Assembly: GCA_033032865.1 (NCBI GenBank)
Contig: JAWHQI010000502.1
Span: 930,001-994,000, forward strand
Direction of reading: 5' to 3'
Origin: Dactylorhiza incarnata
Lineage: Eukaryota; Streptophyta; Magnoliopsida; Asparagales; Orchidaceae
Length of the DNA stretch: 64,000 nucleotides
The position numbers were made by a program, and so were the translations under genes. The stretch's first letter is position 1; each line of letters begins with the position of its first letter. Shown here piece by piece: positions 11,787 through 23,298 of this stretch. Below the pieces are notes generated by a model, which was not told the DNA's origin, searched no databases, and saw nothing but the letters and a program-made list of their open reading frames with translations.

Positions 11787-12393
11787 CTTTCACCAAGATT
11801 GCACTTTTTTAACGGTCTCCCCAGCATACAGCTCGCAAGGACGACCGCCGGCACCCCCAGCATCCAGCTCGAAAGGGTTCAGCCTAACCAAATGGGCTGC
11901 AGCCCATGCACCCCAACCCCTCTCTGTCCCACCACTGGGCACAGTGGGTTGTTGGAGACCGCAGTCCCCCTTTTTCATGAGAAATGATTCAGTTAAGCGG
12001 CAGCGCAGGGACTTCCCAGGAGGTCACCCATCCCGTAACTACTCCAACCCAAGCACGCTTAACTATGGAGTACTTTCACTTCTCATCACCAATTGATCTG
12101 CAGGTCAATTGGTGATGAGAAGTGAAAGTACTCCATAGTTAAGCGTGCTTGGGTTGGAGTAGTTACGGGATGGGTGACCTCCTGGGAAGTCCCTGCGCTG
12201 CCGCTTAACTGAATCATTTCTCATGAAAAAGGGGGACTGCGGTCTCCAACAACCCACTGTGCCCAGTGGTGGGACAGAGAGGGGTTGGGGTGCATGGGCT
12301 GCAGCCCATTTGGTTAGGCTGAACCCTTTCGAGCTGGATGCTGGGGGTGCCGGCGGTCGTCCTTGCGAGCTGTATGCTGGGGAGACCGTTACA
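11787..12393. repeat. 5S-rRNA-derived palindromic repeat (two inverted units plus a remnant)
   Basis: Arms 11811-12101 and 12103-12393 are almost perfect reverse complements. Each arm contains the 3' half of 5S rRNA: AGTTAAGCGTGCTTGGGT, then GGATGGGTGACCTCCTGG, read on the minus strand in the left arm and the plus strand in the right arm. The box A and box C parts of the internal RNA polymerase III promoter are preserved; the 5' half of 5S rRNA is absent. The right arm ends ACCGTTACA. Left of the palindrome, 11787-11807 (minus strand AAAAAAGTGCAATCTTGGTG) looks like the A-run and start of another direct unit, as in the locus at 42347. No clear TSD was found. Confidence 0.75.
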
Positions 12394-14445
12394 GAAATCA
12401 TCCATAAACACCTCTATACCGTCATCCATTAAATCAGTAAAAATAGATATCATACACCTTTGAAAAGTGGCGGGTGCGTTACATAATCCAAATGGCATTT
12501 TGCGAAATGCAAACGTACCATAAGGACATGTAAATGTGGTCTTTTCTTGGTCTTCCGGATCAACCATAATCTGATTATAGCCGGAATACCCGTCCAAGAA
12601 ACAAAAATAATCATTGCCTGCCAACTTGTCAAGTACTTGATCAATAAAAGGTAATGGGAAGTGATCCTTCCGAGTTGATTTATTTAGTTTCCTATAATCC
12701 ATACATATTCTCCAACCGGTAACCGTCCTAGTTGGTATCAACTCGTTGTTATCATTTTTTACCACCGTAATTCCTCCCTTCTTCGGTACACATTGTACTG
12801 GACTTACCCACTTGCTATCCGAAATAGGATAAATTATGCCTGCATCTAACCATTTTATTATCTCTTTCATAACTACTTCTTTCATAGGTGGACTAAGCCT
12901 ACGTTGATGTTCAATTGACCCTTTAGCTTCATCTTCTAATATGATTTTATGCATACAAATCGAGGGGCTAATGTCACTAATGTCTGCTATAGTCCATCCC
13001 ATGACCTTTTTAAATTCTTTCAAAACAAGAAGTAGTTTTTCTTCATCTTCAACTTTTAATGATGCATCAATTATTACCGGAAGAGTATTTTCTTCCCCAA
13101 GGAAAGCATATTTAAGATGTTCCGGAAGAGGTTTCAAATCTAAAGTTGGAGGTTCAATAACTGAGGGTTTCATAATTTTTGGTTCACTTGACCTAGTTAT
13201 AGATTCAAAATTCCTAAAGATAGGTAATTTATAATGGGATTCTAAAACTTTAACGCATTCATCCAATTCTAAATCATCATCCCACTCTTCATTTGTCAAA
13301 ATTGTAAGAAGTCTTTGTTCTAGGTCATCATCATTACCCTTAATTAATTGATTTTTTATCTCCACTTCTTCAATAGAGTAACAATCTTCTTTTTCATTTG
13401 GAAATGTCATAGCTTTTAGGATATTGAATGTTACTTCCTCTTCATTAACTCGCATAGTTAACTCTCCTTTTTGTACGTCAATTAAAGTCCTTCCGGTTGC
13501 TAAAAATGGTCTCCCTAAGATTATGGGCACATCCTTATCCTCTTCCATGTCCAACACTACAAAATCGGCCGGAAAGATGAATTTCTCCACCTTAACCAAT
13601 ACATCCTCAACTATTCCCTTAGGGAATGCTAAAGTCCTTTCGGCTAATTGGAGAGTGAGAGTTGTTGGAGTTATCTCTCCTAGACCTAACTTTGTATATA
13701 TAGATAAGGGCATTAAATTAATGTTTGCACCTAAATCACATAATGCTCTCCCGACAAATTTTACTCCTATGGAACAAGGTATGGTAAAACTACCGGGGTC
13801 CTTAAGTTTTTGAGGCAATTTCTTTTGCAAAATCGCACTACACTCCTCCGTTAATGCAACTATTTCTTTATCTAAAAATTTTCTTTTCTTCGATAGAATA
13901 TCTTTCATAAACTTGACATAACTAGGCATTTGCTCTAATGCCTCTGCAAATGGAATATTAATTGTAAGCTTCTTAAAAATTTCCATAAATTTTTGAAATT
14001 GTTTGTCAAGTTTTGTTTTATTTAATCTAGATGGAAAAGGTGGAGGAGGGTAGATGATTTCTTTCTTTTTATTATTTTGTGGATCCACTTCCACTTCCTC
14101 CGGCTCCTTAATTTCAATAGACTCTTCTCTCCTAGTTGAATTTTCTCTTGTCTCTTCTTCCCTTAACTTCTCTAGTAATCCATCCCCACTAGAGATCTCT
14201 ACCCCACTCCTTAATGCAATAGCTTTACAATGATTATTTGGTTCTTCTCTTGTTGGATTAAGTGTGGTGTCAGATGGTAGCGATCCTATTGTTCTTTGAC
14301 TTAAAGCATTGGCCAATTGGCCAATTGTGGATTCTAAAGATCGGAGTGAAGACTCAATACCACTCATCCTAGAGTCATTCTTTTGAAACAAACCTATAAT
14401 ATACTCATCAGTTAATTTCCTATTATTGGTTTGTTGATTAAGCAT
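12394..14445 (-). pseudogene. pol: Athila pol fragment (linker, protease, partial RT)
   Basis: After a coiled region (SLESTIGQLANALSQRTIG) and the Athila word CKAIALRSGVEI comes a K/E-rich linker, then the aspartic protease with LCDLGANINLMPLS and VPIILGRPFLATG. RT begins near WVSPVQCVPKKGG and runs through MPFGLCNAPATFQ to VFMDDF at 12396-12413, where the coding sequence ends in the 5S repeat. The catalytic box is therefore the last thing present and the enzyme cannot be active. The open frame continues into the repeat to 12214 only by chance. The frame is the same as that of gag, from which a single TAA at 14446-14448 separates it. Confidence 0.85.
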
Positions 14446-15633
14446 TTAGGTTGGTATAAGATTAATGTTTTGATTAAAACCTGGTGGTTGAGTTGCATTT
14501 TGTGAATTTTTCCAAGAAAAATTAGGATGATTTCGCCATTCTGGATTATAATGATTTCGCCATTCTGGATTATAATGATTTCCAAAATTTGAAGGTCCTT
14601 GCCTTTGTTGGCCTCCTAGATACTGTACTTCTTCAGTTACTTGGTTTAATTGTTCCACTGTCATTGGTGCACTTGTTGAAGGGGTAGATAGAGAATCTAA
14701 CCTCTTATTTATTAAATTAAATTGAGTGGCCATTTGGGCTGCTAATGAAGTGAATTGATCTACTTGATGAATACCGGCTGGTTGGTTATTACCTTGCCTT
14801 TCGAATGCTTGGTAATTGTTAGAAGTAAGATCTTCTAAAATTTCCATAGCATCTTCTGGATATTTCTTTAATAAAGACCCTCCCGCGGCTCCGTCAACTA
14901 GGATCATCGTAGTGGTTTGTAAACCGTTATAAAAAGTGGTTACTTGTTGGTGTTGGGCCAACCCGTGATGTGGACACTTCCTAAGCATCTCCTTAAACCT
15001 TTCCCACGCTTCATAAAGTGTTTCGCCATGATTTTGGACGAAAGTGGTAATGTCCCTAACCAACTTAGCTGTTTTAGAAGGGGGAAAATATTTATTCAGA
15101 AATTTCTCTTCCAATTGATCCCACGTAGTGATGGAACTGGGTGGTAGAGAATCAAGCCAGTCTTTAGCTCTTCCCTCCAAAGAAAATGGGAATAACCTCA
15201 ATTGAATAGCTTCATCTGAAGCCCCATTGACCTTGTACATATCACAGATTTCTAAAAATGTTCTTAAATGAGCGTTTGCATTTTCATGATTTAGACCCCC
15301 AAACTTGTTATGTTGTACTAGTTGCATTGTGGTAGAGTCCATTTTAAAATTATTAGCAGCGATTGTAGGTCGCGCTATACTAAATTGCAAACCTCCTCTT
15401 AACGGTGCGTTATAGTCTCGACAAGTCATTCGTGGTGCAACATTTTGAATATTATGACCATTGTGTTCGACTTGACCATTAGGATCCACCTGACCCTCAT
15501 GATCATTTTCATTTCCGTGCTGATTATCATCCATCTCTTGATGAATAATAGTGCTTGCTCTAACAGTTTGTCTATTCCGTCTACAAGTACGTTCGATTTC
15601 TAGATTCAAAGGTAATATTTCAATGTTGCGCAA
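14446..15633 (-). pseudogene. gag: Athila gag
   Basis: A 395-codon frame on the minus strand starts with an ATG at 15633, close behind the PBS as usual. The N-terminus is acidic (MDDNQHGNENDHEG). The gag core follows, with FKMDSTTMQLVQHNKFGG, HLRTFLEICDMYKVNG, LRLFPFSLEGRAKDWLDSLP and WERFKEMLRKCPHHGL. No zinc knuckle is seen; Athila Gag often lacks one. A short exact duplication (WRNHYNPEWRNH) lies near the C-terminus at 14530-14580. It ends at a TAA after NLIPT, after which the same frame goes on as pol. Confidence 0.8.
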
Positions 15634-15741
15634 TCGGGAAATACACTAGACAAAAGTTTAAAGTGAAATATAATAACGACTTGGTCTCTAATTACTAAGA
15701 GTTCACTAATATCGTAAGAAATAAACCGTTAGATAGCCGCT

Positions 15742-15759
15742 TCCCCGGCAACGGCGCCA
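15742..15759 (-). other. Primer binding site, tRNA-Asp type
   Basis: The minus strand reads TGGCGCCGTTGCCGGGGA, an 18-base complement of the plant tRNA-Asp 3' end and the classic Athila PBS. It sits six bases inside the LTR end at 15766. Confidence 0.9.
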
Positions 15760-15765
15760 AAAACT

Positions 15766-17130
15766 TGATACGCCTTTTAACGTATATACGCAAGTATACG
15801 TGCCGGCTCAAGTAATATAATAATGAGTTAAGATCGTTCCCTCAGAGAAGTGAACACTCTAACGCTTATGAATATTAATTTACTCTTTTCCTTAAATCCA
15901 AGCTAAATAATTCGATTGGTTTGACAAAACTAATTGCAGAATATTTAAAACTAATTTTTAATTACTAAAAGTACTTAAGTTATATTTTATCAAATTTGAG
16001 AGAAAGGAATCTTGTATATCGCTTCCCTAGATCTGTTGTGATATTTGCTAAATATAGCGATGCCTTATATTTGATTTACTATCTTGCTCGATTAAAAACT
16101 AGGAATCATAATCTCTCGATCTATGAATTCCCATAACCTAGATTTCGCTAGTTATCTCTAACTTAGAAAAATGCAAGGTGAATTAATTCGCTCAAATCGA
16201 TCTTGCTAATAAGGTGATGGAATCTCTTCCTATCTCCTTTATTATATCAAAGTTATAATGTAAACACACCGCTCCTCTCTCGAATCTCGCGGCGTAGTAT
16301 AAAAGTAAAAGATTTAAATTAGATATCTATGCGACTCATCTCTCGAATCTCGCCGCATAACATTACGTATTTATCTTAAATAAATCGTGATTCATCTCTC
16401 GAATCTCACCACGAAATGTTGAAGATAAACATTATTCAAATCTTTCGCAATAAATAATAACATTGATAAAGATAGCAAACCAAGAAATCATACGGAAAAA
16501 TTATAAATTAAACATCACAACAAAAATTAGTACTCACGACATACAAGATACGAAGAATTAGTTCATGATTCTTGAAATGAAAAAACCAAATTGGAAAGAT
16601 CTTACAAGACATTGTTTGGAGCCTAAATATTAGCACATGAATTTGTCCTTTTCGTTGCCAAATCCGCTCAAGGTGTCGTCTCTTTCTTCTTCTCCAAACC
16701 TTCTTCACTTTTTCTCTCTCTAAAAATACTCTCATATCTCTCTCAATCAACCAACGCCTCCTTTTAATATCTCCACGCTACAGTCCAAATTCTGAAAAGA
16801 TGTGTCCTTTCAACAAGGAACCGCAGGTCTGCTTTTTAGTATTTCGAAAATGTTGTACTTTTGGTTCAGCAAATTCAATTTAAACTGCTATGTTACGACC
16901 CGGTTATGACCAATCTGCTCCATTCTTTCCAGCAATATAATTCCAGCTTAAATTTGTCCGTTCTTTCATGGATTTTTCGCACTCCTGCACAAATATGCTG
17001 CTCGTTTGCCGATAAACTGTCCACAATTACAGATATGAAATATATTAGTGAATTCATCGTTGTATTTCGTATATTTTCTCAATATTTACTAAAATAAGGG
17101 AGTTAATAACTTCTTTTCGAGAAGTTATCA
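15766..17130 (-). repeat. 5' LTR of the Athila element
   Basis: On the minus strand it runs from TGATAACTTC (17130) to GGCGTATCA (15766), with the inverted termini TGATA/TATCA. A short hairpin (GAAGTTATTAA with its complement) lies at its outer end. Length is 1365 bp. The sequence is AT-rich, with three spaced copies of a CATCTCTCGAATCTC motif between 16270 and 16410. The outer flank starts CTTTT at 17131; no matching TSD is available because the other end is lost. Confidence 0.75.
16270..16415 (-). repeat. Short repeated motif in the Athila LTR
   Basis: CTCTCGAATCTCGC(C/G)GC recurs at about 16276, 16342 and 16395 at intervals of roughly 55-65 bases, separated by diverged AT-rich sequence. 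No function is evident. Confidence 0.5.
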
Positions 17131-20100
17131 CTTTTAACCATGGGTTGGTATACCCTAGGGGCACCCCCTGCCAAAGGGACAGCCCTTGGTGGTCACTTTT
17201 ACCTAGGGTTTTTGTGGTAATTAGAATATCTAAATTAAGTTGATTTTTGGAGCATATGATGTCCAAATGACACCAAACTTTGGTGGCATACTCTTTGGTG
17301 CATGAGTAGTGCCTACATAAATTTTCACTCAATTTGGAGTTGATTTGATATGGAAAATTGGAAACCCTAATGAGGGCCTTTAAGGGTCAAATTAAGGTTT
17401 AGGTCATTTTGAGGAGTTGAGTGTGTTAGCCTCCTCCCATCATGTTGGATATGTGGGTATGGATATATTAATGCTTGTCTCACACCCTAATGGTCCATTT
17501 GGAGCCATTAGGGTGGTGCGACCTAAAACCCTAAGGGTAAACCCTTAAGGGTGCAAAGTGAGAATTGTGAAGGGCATGGGAGCAATTGTTCTTTCCTTGG
17601 CTCAGAACTTTGGAGATATGTTTGTAGGAGCATGAAATGACTTAGTTAATTAAATGAGAATTTTTGGAGGTATTTAAGTATTTTTCTTCCTAATAAATGA
17701 AATAGCCACCCTTTCCTTAATAAAATGAAATGCATGGTCTTATGACCTTGTATGACTTTGTTATACTGTCAATGGCTGAGATAGGGTGAAATAAGGCTAT
17801 GGTAATTTTGTTATGAGTTATGGAAGCATTATTCCTTGTATAGGAAGTTTTAAGTACTTGCTAGCTTAAAGGAATTTAATCTTTTAAAATATCAAATCAT
17901 GGGGCAATGATGTGATACTTGGTTGTCTGTGGTTAGGGGTTAATATATGCCCATGCTAATTGTTTGGAAGCTTGTTGAATTATATTTATTGTACCTCATG
18001 TAGAAATTGGAATTTACACCCCTTGAGTATTAAATCTTCTTAAAATATCGAATCATGGGGCAATGATGTGATACTTGGTTATCTGTAGTTTTAGGTTAAT
18101 ATATGCACATGATAATTGTTTGGAAGCTTGTTGAATTGTATTTCTTGTACTTCATGTAGAAATTGGGATTTACACCCCTTGAGTATTAAATCCTTTTAAA
18201 ATATCAAATCATGGGGCAATGATGTGATACTTGGTTATCTGTACTTGTAGGTTAATATATGCCCATGATAATTGTTTGGAAGCTTGTTGAATTATATTCC
18301 TTGTACCTCATGTAGAAATTGGAATTTACACCCCTTGAGTGTTAAATCCTTTTAAAATATCAAATCATGGGACAATGATGTGATACTTGGTTATCTGTAG
18401 TTTTAGGTTAATATATGCCCATGATAATTGTTTGGAAGCTTGTTGAATTATATTTCTTGTACCTCATGTAGAAATTGATAATTGCCACCTTTGGATGTGT
18501 AATCATTTTAAAATATCTAATCACATGGTAATGACACAATGATTTGGCATAGGCCTATAGGTCCCCATATGGACACTTGGTAATTTTTGTAGAATTTTCA
18601 GAAGTGAATTACTATTTTTCCTAATTATAATGGCATTTTGGTAATTATGCAATTATGATGATATAGTAGGCCAAATGGCATCCTAGGGTGATGAAACTCA
18701 GTTAACCACCTTTATATGGGAAATTACCTTACTGATAATTTTCATGTAGCATGTAGAATCATTTTGAGGGTAGTTCATGTGTAATTTGGCTTAAGGCCAT
18801 AACTACTTTAAATTACAATAAATACCAAATTAATATGGAAAATTATGGAAATTGGAACATACCATATTGAAGTCAGTGGGAGCCTATGATAATTATACTA
18901 GACCCTGGTGATGAATTTTTAGAAGGGTTCCCTTATGGGGTTGATGGATAGTTCAAATTTGTGGTCTGCGTTTAGTAAAAACAGAATTTTGAGTTTTAGA
19001 CAATTCAGACCCCTAAGTAGTGTTTAGGAGGTATATCCAATCAGTAAATGGGTTGTAGCACACCATCATTCAAGGAGGGTCAATCCTAGGGTTACTTGTG
19101 GGGTGGTGCTAGAGTTAATGTAGAAGGAATGAAGGTACGTCCGACTCGATTGGGTGGGACGGGAGATGAGTTAAGTCACTTTAACTATATGAAGTGATGA
19201 AGGGTGAACCAAATGTTATCCACCAATTAAAGTAATTGTCTTGAAGAGGATAGTGGGGTTGAGCCCATTAATCTGTAGTACCGTTATGGGCCCCTTATGG
19301 AGTACACTGCGGGAAGTCCAAGACTCACCCTAAATATAACACTAACTAAATTGTAGGCAAAAGTAGCCTAAGTAGAGATGCAAACTGATACGGATCTCCT
19401 CCGGGAAGGAGATGGGTTGGGTCAGCTTGTGTGATAGTCCCTGGGCCGGAAGCTCGGGTGGACATTGTTAGCACCTGTTACTTATTCAAATAGTGGCGAG
19501 TCTTCGGTACTAGGCTAGTCGTGTCACCGACGGTAGTACGTTGACTCAGGTGAGGGTGAGGTTTAGAGGGTCGGTAAGTTTGAGTACTGCGGTCTGGAGG
19601 ACAATCCCTAATAACTCACCCCGACCTTAAAGTCTGGTGGATTCCAGCAAGAGTACGCAGGAGCTCCGCTGTTGTGTTCTTAGCGTTGAGGCGTACATGA
19701 GGTTTAGGCTTGGTAGTGACTTTACCCGCCTAGGATGTGGAGTGCCCGATCCACTACCACCGTGAGCCACGACGGTCGGTACCCGAAAGGTTGGCTTCCT
19801 TTCAAACAAATTGGGAACTATAAAGGTCTGTGCGCATAGAGTCGTGTGGGTGAGTCGCATTTCATAAATTCATTAAAACATCATAACCATAGCATAACAT
19901 AACATACACATTAGCATACCCCCATCATATAAATTAGTATGGGCTCTTTTATATGATGGGTTACCTGGACATCTTAACTTATATGTCGTATGGGCGTTCA
20001 TATAAGTTAAGGTATGAATCTGTGATGGTAGTTTAGATTTACTTATTGCACTGCATTTTCTTTCTATTTACTGCTTACTTCATTGCTCTACTTTACTGCC

Positions 20101-20746
20101 TTATACTTGCACTATACTGCTAGCTAGATTTTACTGCTTTACTTATACCTGCTAGATTAGTGTCATGTCACCACCTTCTTTGTTTACCCCTTGTTGTCCT
20201 CCGCTTCTTCCTCCCGCTCGGTTTCTAGGAGTCGTGGAGGGAGGCGAGGACAAAACGGCTTAGTCTTTATGACTAACGGTCGGTGTGACCGCAGGAGTCC
20301 GAGGAGATAGAGTTGTCCCGCGTGCAGCAGGACGAGATGGCAGGACCTGAGCAGCAGAAGCAGCGCACTACCACGACACCACAGGTTGATGATTAGATAG
20401 TTAGACTTCCGCATGTTGTAGAGAGAGAGAGATAGTACATTACTTTGCATATGTATCGGGCTTAAGCCCCTTTAGTTGTACATCTCTTTTGGACTTTCTG
20501 TTTCCATTATATATATTTATATGATGCTGTGATTGTGGACATGCCTTCTTTTATGTACTTACTTTTTGGCATACTTTACTTGTGATCGTATAGCCGGCAG
20601 GGTTGGTGCTGAGCGGTGTTAGCCAACCCGAGTGTTGGTGACACCGCAAGGCAGCGATTCTGGGCGAAGGTCCACCTCAACCGTGCGATACGGGAGAGGT
20701 TCGAGTTTTCAAGTACCCGAACGAGTTTTGGAAAAAGAGATCTTAC
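17131..20746 (+). mobile_element. LTR-like sequence of a second Del-type element
   Basis: No protein-coding sequence is visible in 3.6 kb. The right half (19360-20746) resembles the U5 part of the chromovirus LTR in arrangement: a G-rich block with TGGAGTGCCCGATCCACTAC and CCACGACGGTCGGTACC, a tract like GGGCTTAAGCCCCTTTAG, and an end in GATCTTACA similar to the GTCCTTACA end at 633. No PBS follows, so it is a solo or truncated LTR. The left end may be cut by the Athila insertion. The boundaries are approximate. Confidence 0.45.
17860..18540 (+). repeat. 156-bp tandem repeat, about 4.3 units
   Basis: The word ATCAAATCATGGGGCAATGA and its variants recur with a period of exactly 156 bases (17892, 18048, 18204, 18360, diverged at 18516). 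The units are AT-rich and about 90% alike by eye, and the last one decays. This is a satellite-like block inside LTR-like DNA. Confidence 0.9.
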
Positions 20747-20857
20747 ACGGCATTGCCGCACCCCTGCCTAATTAAAGGGGGGGGGGTGCGACATTGCCGC
20801 ACCCTGCCTATATAAAGGGGGTGCGCCATTGCCGCACCCCCTCCCAATTGGTGGGGG

Positions 20858-20898
20858 TTGACCAAGTCAGCACCCATTTTGGATGCTGACTTGGTCAA
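20858..20898 (+). repeat. Perfect hairpin, 15-bp arms
   Basis: TTGACCAAGTCAGCA (20858-20872) and its exact complement (20884-20898) enclose an 11-base loop. A second small palindrome (CTCCCCAATTGGGGAG) follows at about 20913. Function unknown; it lies upstream of the TATA box of the LTR. Confidence 0.7.
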
Positions 20899-21453
20899 CA
20901 TCCATGTGGCACTCCCCAATTGGGGAGTGCGTAACTCCCCAAAGGAGAGTTACGTGAATTGTGCTCCCGGCCGCCTCAGCCTCGAGGTCTTCTCGCGGTC
21001 GCACGGTGAACATCTCCACGTTCATCGCGCTCAGAGCACTGGTCAAAGTACACGCCAGAATCTTATTCTTGCATAAATATTATCCTTGCAGAGTATTATT
21101 CTTACAGAACATTATTCTTACGGAATATTATTCGTCGCGCGCTCAGAACGTTTCCACGCTCAGAACGCTCCCGTGTTCGTTGCGCGCTCAGAACGCTTCT
21201 GAGCGCGCTCAGAACACTTCCACATTCCGGGCACGCTCATTTTTTGTCTTTCTAATTTATCAGATTGCAGGAACGGCTTGTCTCCTTTTTCGCCTTCAAC
21301 AAAGCTGTCTGAACTGCTCGAACTGCCCAAGGGCGAGACGGTCATTTACGAAAAATGGCGATCTGTGTGCTCCGAACCGGAAAACGTGATTCGTCCTCCA
21401 GGTGGTTACGGTGGTTATAACGGCGAAATTACCGGGCTACCCCCGACCAAAGC

Positions 21454-21460
21454 TATAAAA
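21454..21460 (+). promoter_or_regulatory. TATA box of the solo LTR
   Basis: TATAAAA lies in the same context as the TATA boxes at 26126 and 27894 (downstream of ACCGGG..CCCCCGACCAA). Confidence 0.5.
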
Positions 21461-21970
21461 GGAGCCCAGAGCCTTTATTTGAGGAGGACCTTGCCTTCTG
21501 GACCCGGGAAAGCTCCTTTGAAGATTTCCACGGAATTCTCCTTCGGCGCTTGAAGATCTCCTTCGTGGACTCGAAGATCTCTTTCGTGGACTTGAAGACT
21601 TCCTTTCTCCCGAAAGGCGAGTCGACATTCTCACTTTTGTTCCCCCACCGTTCTCGGAAGGAAAAAGACTTAGTTTTTCGGGAGGTGGTCTGTCACCTTC
21701 GGAACTCTCTCTCTCTCTCTCTATTATTGTAACGAGCGACGGCCTGTCGCGCTCGAATTCTAAGTACCTACTGTAAACTCTCAGAAGATAGTGAAGTTTG
21801 GTCGGCACAGCTCCGACCGTGTGATTTTTTACCCATTCCGGGTTTTCCACGTTAAAAAGTCCCAGTGTACTCAACGAATCTCTAATTGACTGTTTGCGCG
21901 CTCGGTTCGCTTCCGAGGTAAGGTGGTTCAATTCGACCGGTCTACCAAAGCACCCGAGCGACCCGCAACA

Positions 21971-22864
21971 AATATAATAATAACTTGATATCATAGAATT
22001 ATCTATATGAATCATTTTCGCTTCAAATAATATACATATATATTTATGTTTCGCTTTTTTACTGATTCTAGATTATGTATTTATGTATTAATTTTTATAA
22101 ATCACATAAACGGACTTGAACTGAACCATTCATTTTGGTTCCAACGATTTGCATGGTTCGGTTCGATTTCAGATTTCTGGAATCATGTATGAGTGGTTCC
22201 ATTTCCGATTTCGCTCCAAAATCGAACCAAACCAAACCGTGACCCCGTAGTGAAGTTGAAGCTACCCCATTCCTGAAGCTTTTTTGTGTGCGTCGCGGGC
22301 AATACCGTCCTAGGTTTTCATCTATTGCACCATGAGCTAATGAGACATCGGGTTTGTTTAAGCGATAAGAATGCGGGGAGTGCGAATGCGAGCTGTGAAA
22401 GATGAAGGAGGGGGTTGCGGCCTCAAATTAGGTTAAAAATAATCTTTTTGAGCGGCGGCAATGAGAATAAGAGTCTACCAACGAAGCATGGATCCCCGAA
22501 TGAAGGAGGCCCAAATTTGGAAGAATTTCTCAGTGAGGCGAACACCGTAGCATTGCCCATGTACTAAGATAAATTTCTAATATGAAAAAACATCTAGCTT
22601 GATTATAAAGTCGATGAAATCTCAAACCTAATGAAGCCTATAACAGACTCTCTAACTTTGCGGAATATCAAGATATAATGTAATATTTAACTATAGCTCT
22701 TAAAAATGTTAATCATTCCGCAATATATTAATTTTTATTTGATGCCCGGACTAAATTAAAATTCTAATTACACCACTGGGCACACACTATAGAGAGAGAT
22801 CTAATCCATCTTAAGGAACAAAGAGAGAAATGCACTGTACAGTACAGTGTCCCCAGGTGAACTG
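21971..22864. other. 3' flank of the phospholipase D gene, no gene seen
   Basis: Non-coding, mostly AT-rich. Between about 22119 and 22250 there is an inverted pair of words around CGGTTCGGTT and AACCAAACC, typical of small hAT-like repeats. The polyadenylation region of the gene (minus strand) should lie just left of 22865. Confidence 0.5.
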
Positions 22865-23298
22865 TCAAGTAGTTAGGATTGCCGGAAGACGGTCGGACCT
22901 GGCGCCCAGAACCGGAGCCTTAGTGTCAGGAAAGAACTCCATCCCCGGCAGCGTTGTGATGCGTCCATCGCCGTCGACGCTGATCGGGTAGCTTAGCAGG
23001 TGGCCAGGTAGGTCGCTGTCGAGCCGCGGTCCGAGGTAGAACTGCCACCGCCGCTCGGCGTTCTCCCTCACCTTGAGGACGCACTCCCGGCTTTCGGGAC
23101 GGAGGAAGGCGTCGTCGGCCGTTCCCAAATGCTCGTACCAGAGCGACAGGCGGAATCCATGGATCTGCCCTCTTGCGGGTTGGGCTGAAGATTGATGATG
23201 GGGCTGGTACGCTCCCATGGCGATCTCGGTGTCCCTTCCTCCGTCCATGGATCTCTGGTTGATGTTGGCTGAGCCCACGATTATGTACTCGTCGTCCA
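22865..23298 (-). CDS. PLD alpha exon 5
   Basis: The C-terminal 144 residues start in codon 671 (V of MIVDD). The acceptor is GATTGCAG|TGG after a 91-bp intron. It holds [49 protein letters not shown] and the end LPAILTT, stop TGA at 22865-22867. Confidence 0.9.

Larger units (their letters stand above)
12394..17130 (-). mobile_element. Athila-like Ty3/gypsy element, 3' truncated
   Basis: On the minus strand the order is LTR (15766-17130), PBS (15742-15759), gag, then pol with PR and part of RT. At 12394 the RT frame stops abruptly at the 5S palindrome. The rest of RT, RNase H, integrase and the 3' LTR are absent. The tRNA-Asp PBS, the gag sequence style (DYNAPLRGGLQFSI..RPTIAANNF) and the protease core LCDLGANINLMP identify the Athila lineage. 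Confidence 0.85.
20747..21970 (+). mobile_element. Solo LTR related to the non-autonomous element at 25292-28400
   Basis: It ends CGACCCGCAACA at 21970, the same end as the LTRs at 26624 and 28400. The blocks GGTGGTTACGGTGGTTATAA, AAATTACCGGG, CTATAAAAGG, several GAAGATCTCCTTCG repeats and a final GGTTTTCCACG match those LTRs in order. A TATA box is at 21454-21460. The left part (20750-20960) differs and contains three short direct repeats of CATTGCCGCACCC. The left end and TSD were not found. Confidence 0.55.

Noticed and set aside
12214..12393. C-terminal extension of the Athila pol frame
   Set aside because: Coded by the 5S-derived palindrome; the same peptide appears from the other arm on the plus strand at 11808-11987.
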